Positions 4,920 to 6,497 of a DNA stretch of 6,497 nucleotides are shown here, one piece after another. A program made the translations under genes and the position numbers. The notes under the pieces are model-generated. The model made no database searches. It was not told where the DNA came from and saw nothing but the letters and a program-made list of their open reading frames with translations. Source of the DNA: Actinomycetota bacterium (GTDB lineage Bacteria > Actinomycetota > Acidimicrobiia > Acidimicrobiales > SZUA-35). The stretch's first letter is position 1, and each line of letters opens with the position of its first letter. The stretch lies in the NCBI GenBank assembly GCA_027730885.1, contig JAQCHM010000197.1, positions 1 to 6,497 of the forward strand, written 5' to 3'.

Positions 4920-6447
4920 CCGAGGAGTCGGCCAGCGCCCGGCTGACCTCCAACGGCGTCAGTCCAGGACGATCGGTGCTCTGTTCTCGCGGCTTGAACC
5001 ACACGCCAGGATCGATCACGTCGGGCCGCACGGGCTCGTTGAACACGTAGCCCTGCATCAGGGTGACACCGAAGTCCAAGAGTTCTCGAACCTGCTTCTC
5101 ACTCTCGACCCCTTCGGCCACGATGCGCAGGTTCAGAGCCTTGGCCATCGCTACCACCGCTTCGATGATGGCGCAGTTGCTCGATGTGGAACTCATGTCG
5201 TCGACGAAGCTCTTGTCGATCTTGAGCGTCGAGACCATGTCGAACTGCTTGACATAGCTGAGGCTCGACTGACCGGTACCGAAGTCGTCGATGGCAAGGT
5301 TGACCCCGAGGCCTCGGATGCCGCGGAGGATGCTCAGCCCGTCGAGGTGATCGACGATCACGTCCTCGATGATCTTGAGCACCAGCTGTTCAGCCGGCAG
5401 GCCCGACCAGGCGAGCACTTCACTCACCAGGTAGGGGAAATTCGAGTCGAGCAGTTGGGCCTCGGCCACGTTGACGCTCATCTTGATGTCGTACGCCGAG
5501 GGTGAGATGTGGTTCCAGACGGCGGCCTGAGCGCAGGCCTCGCGCAGCACCACCTCGCCGATCCTGGCCATCATGCCGGTCTCCTCAGCCACGGCGAGGA
5601 ATTCACCGGGACTGATGACCCCACGCGTGGGATGGTTCCATCGGACGAGCGCTTCGAAGCCGTAGAGACGCTTGGCCAGCACGTCGATGATGGGCTGGTA
5701 GTAGACCATGAACTGGTCCTCGTCGAGCGCCCTGACCAGATCCCGTTCGATGTCGAGCCGGTCGAGCACCTTGCGACGCTGCGCCTCGTCGAAGACGGCG
5801 TAGCCGCTGCGGTCCTTCTCGGCCCGGTACATGGCCGCGCCCGCGTCGCGCACCAGGTCCTGCGCCGCGCGTGCGTCGCCGGGCCGGGCAATGGCGACAC
5901 CGATACTGGTGGAGACCACCTGCGCGTTGCCGCGGAGCGAAACCGGCTGGGCGAAGGACTTGAGGATCTGGTTGGCGACCGCCAACACCGACTTCTCGGA
6001 CAGGAGATCCCGGCACACCACCACGAACTCGTCGCCGCCGAATCGAGCGACCACGTCGGTTCCTCGGACGGCGCGCTGCAGTCGTCCGGCGACGATCCGG
6101 AGCAGTTCGTCGCCGGCGTCGTGACCCATCGAGTCGTTGATGACCTTGAAACGGTCGAGGTCGAGGAACAGAACCGCCAGGATCGTCTCGGACTGCTTCG
6201 CTCGTTCGAAAGACCACTCGAGCTGCTGGAACAGTCCGTTCCGGTTCAGCAGATCGGTCAGCGCATCATGATTCGCGTCGTGCTCGGCGCGGGCCAACGC
6301 CGCGCTCGCGCCGCGGGACAACCAGCTCTGCCACAAGGCCGCGCCGACAGCTCCGACGAGACCGGCGGACGCGGCAACGGCGAGCCCCTCGTACCGAACA
6401 GGACATACAGCTCGATGATCCACAGCAGGCTGGTCACCAGGCCGCAC
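4882..6447 (-). CDS. Membrane-anchored GGDEF-EAL cyclic-di-GMP protein (main reading frame; EAL domain lacks one metal ligand)
   Basis: Numbering is from the GTG at 6445-6447, the first start codon in this frame; the true start is probably further upstream in another frame. A hydrophobic helix at about 21-43 anchors the protein. The GGDEF domain (about 60-220) begins HDALTDLLNR and has DLDRFKVIND at 96-105, an inhibitory I-site RGTD at 128-131, and GGDEF at 137-141, all as in active diguanylate cyclases. The EAL domain (about 230-475) has EAL at 265-267, Asn326, DDFGTG at 387-392, Lys409, Glu445 and Gln465 in place. Position 358, usually the first Glu of E-(L/I)-T-E and a metal ligand, is Lys (LVLKIIED). 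The protein therefore probably makes c-di-GMP, with a weak or binding-only EAL domain. The C-terminal tail (about 486-521) is Pro/Arg-rich, and its coding end overlaps the DUF3097 gene. No sensor domain is visible, though more may lie outside the window. Confidence 0.88.
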   Translation of the reverse strand: MRPGDQPAVDHRAVCPVRYEGLAVAASAGLVGAVGAALWQSWLSRGASAALARAEHDANHDALTDLLNRNGLFQQLEWSFERAKQSETILAVLFLDLDRFKVINDSMGHDAGDELLRIVAGRLQRAVRGTDVVARFGGDEFVVVCRDLLSEKSVLAVANQILKSFAQPVSLRGNAQVVSTSIGVAIARPGDARAAQDLVRDAGAAMYRAEKDRSGYAVFDEAQRRKVLDRLDIERDLVRALDEDQFMVYYQPIIDVLAKRLYGFEALVRWNHPTRGVISPGEFLAVAEETGMMARIGEVVLREACAQAAVWNHISPSAYDIKMSVNVAEAQLLDSNFPYLVSEVLAWSGLPAEQLVLKIIEDVIVDHLDGLSILRGIRGLGVNLAIDDFGTGQSSLSYVKQFDMVSTLKIDKSFVDDMSSTSSNCAIIEAVVAMAKALNLRIVAEGVESEKQVRELLDFGVTLMQGYVFNEPVRPDVIDPGVWFKPREQSTDRPGLTPLEVSRALADSSVTGPRPRPARRG

Positions 6448-6491
6448 GCGACGACGACCGCGGGCGAGTTGACGAGGCGATTGTTCTGCAT
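6392..6491 (-). pseudogene. N-terminal membrane segment of the GGDEF-EAL protein, displaced by a frameshift
   Basis: In another minus-strand frame, ATG 6489-6491 starts MQNNRLVNSP and then a strongly hydrophobic stretch ending ELYVLFG, a clear membrane helix. After base 6392 or so this frame becomes Pro/Arg-rich and non-membrane, while the GGDEF-EAL frame becomes hydrophobic (YEGLAVAASAGLVGAVGAAL). Upstream of that point the GGDEF-EAL frame is polar (RPGDQPAVDHRAVCPVR). One base missing at about 6391-6396, within TTCGGTACGAG on the minus strand, joins the two as LFG-YEGLAV and gives a 536-residue protein with two membrane helices. Only 6 bases lie upstream of the ATG and they are open, so the gene may begin outside the window. 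No ribosome-binding site can be judged. Confidence 0.6.
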
Positions 6492-6497
6492 ATACGT

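Noticed and set aside
1..6497. Defence system, prophage, biosynthetic cluster, tRNA, riboswitch or CRISPR array
   Set aside because: No signature genes, repeat arrays or conserved RNA folds were found on either strand. The gene families present are ordinary chromosomal ones.

Overview
The window is GC-rich DNA, tightly packed with genes, and looks like an actinobacterial chromosome. The best taxonomic pointer is a DUF3097-type gene, a family known mainly from Actinomycetota. Supporting signs are that every start I can place is GTG, one gene looks leaderless behind a TANNNT box, and neighbouring genes overlap at their ends. An acidimicrobial or similar environmental actinobacterium would fit, but I cannot place it more precisely. 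No RNA gene, insertion sequence, CRISPR array, phage gene or gene-free stretch over 300 bases is visible. The largest non-coding gap is about 70 bp.

Layout, left to right. (1) Bases 2-298, plus strand: the C-terminal end of a GrdB-like protein of the glycine/betaine/sarcosine/D-proline reductase family. (2) Bases 291-4008, minus strand: a likely operon transcribed right to left, made of an ABC-F ATPase of the Uup-like type, a short-chain dehydrogenase/reductase (SDR) and a MalY/PatB-type PLP-dependent C-S lyase. The SDR and lyase genes overlap by GTGA. (3) Bases 4009-4079: a divergent promoter region. (4) Bases 4080-4919, plus strand: a DUF3097 protein with a Toprim-like motif. (5) Bases 4882 to about 6491, minus strand: a membrane-anchored GGDEF-EAL cyclic-di-GMP protein whose upstream end reaches the window edge. 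Both plus-strand genes end tail-to-tail inside the minus-strand gene next to them, with overlaps of 8 and 38 bp.

Two genes are broken in the sequence as given. The ABC-F gene is split by a frameshift in the linker between its two ATPase domains. The pattern fits a 13-bp deletion between two GCGCGG repeats. The GGDEF-EAL gene has a probable one-base loss between its two membrane helices. Two lesions in 6.5 kb could be real decay or errors in a draft or metagenome assembly.

Functionally this is mostly housekeeping and signalling: ribosome-associated ABC-F ATPase, a redox enzyme coupled to a sulfur amino-acid lyase, and second-messenger turnover. The most notable protein-level feature is in the EAL domain, where lysine replaces a conserved metal-binding glutamate while the GGDEF domain and its inhibitory site look intact. 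I see no evidence for an undescribed multi-gene system.
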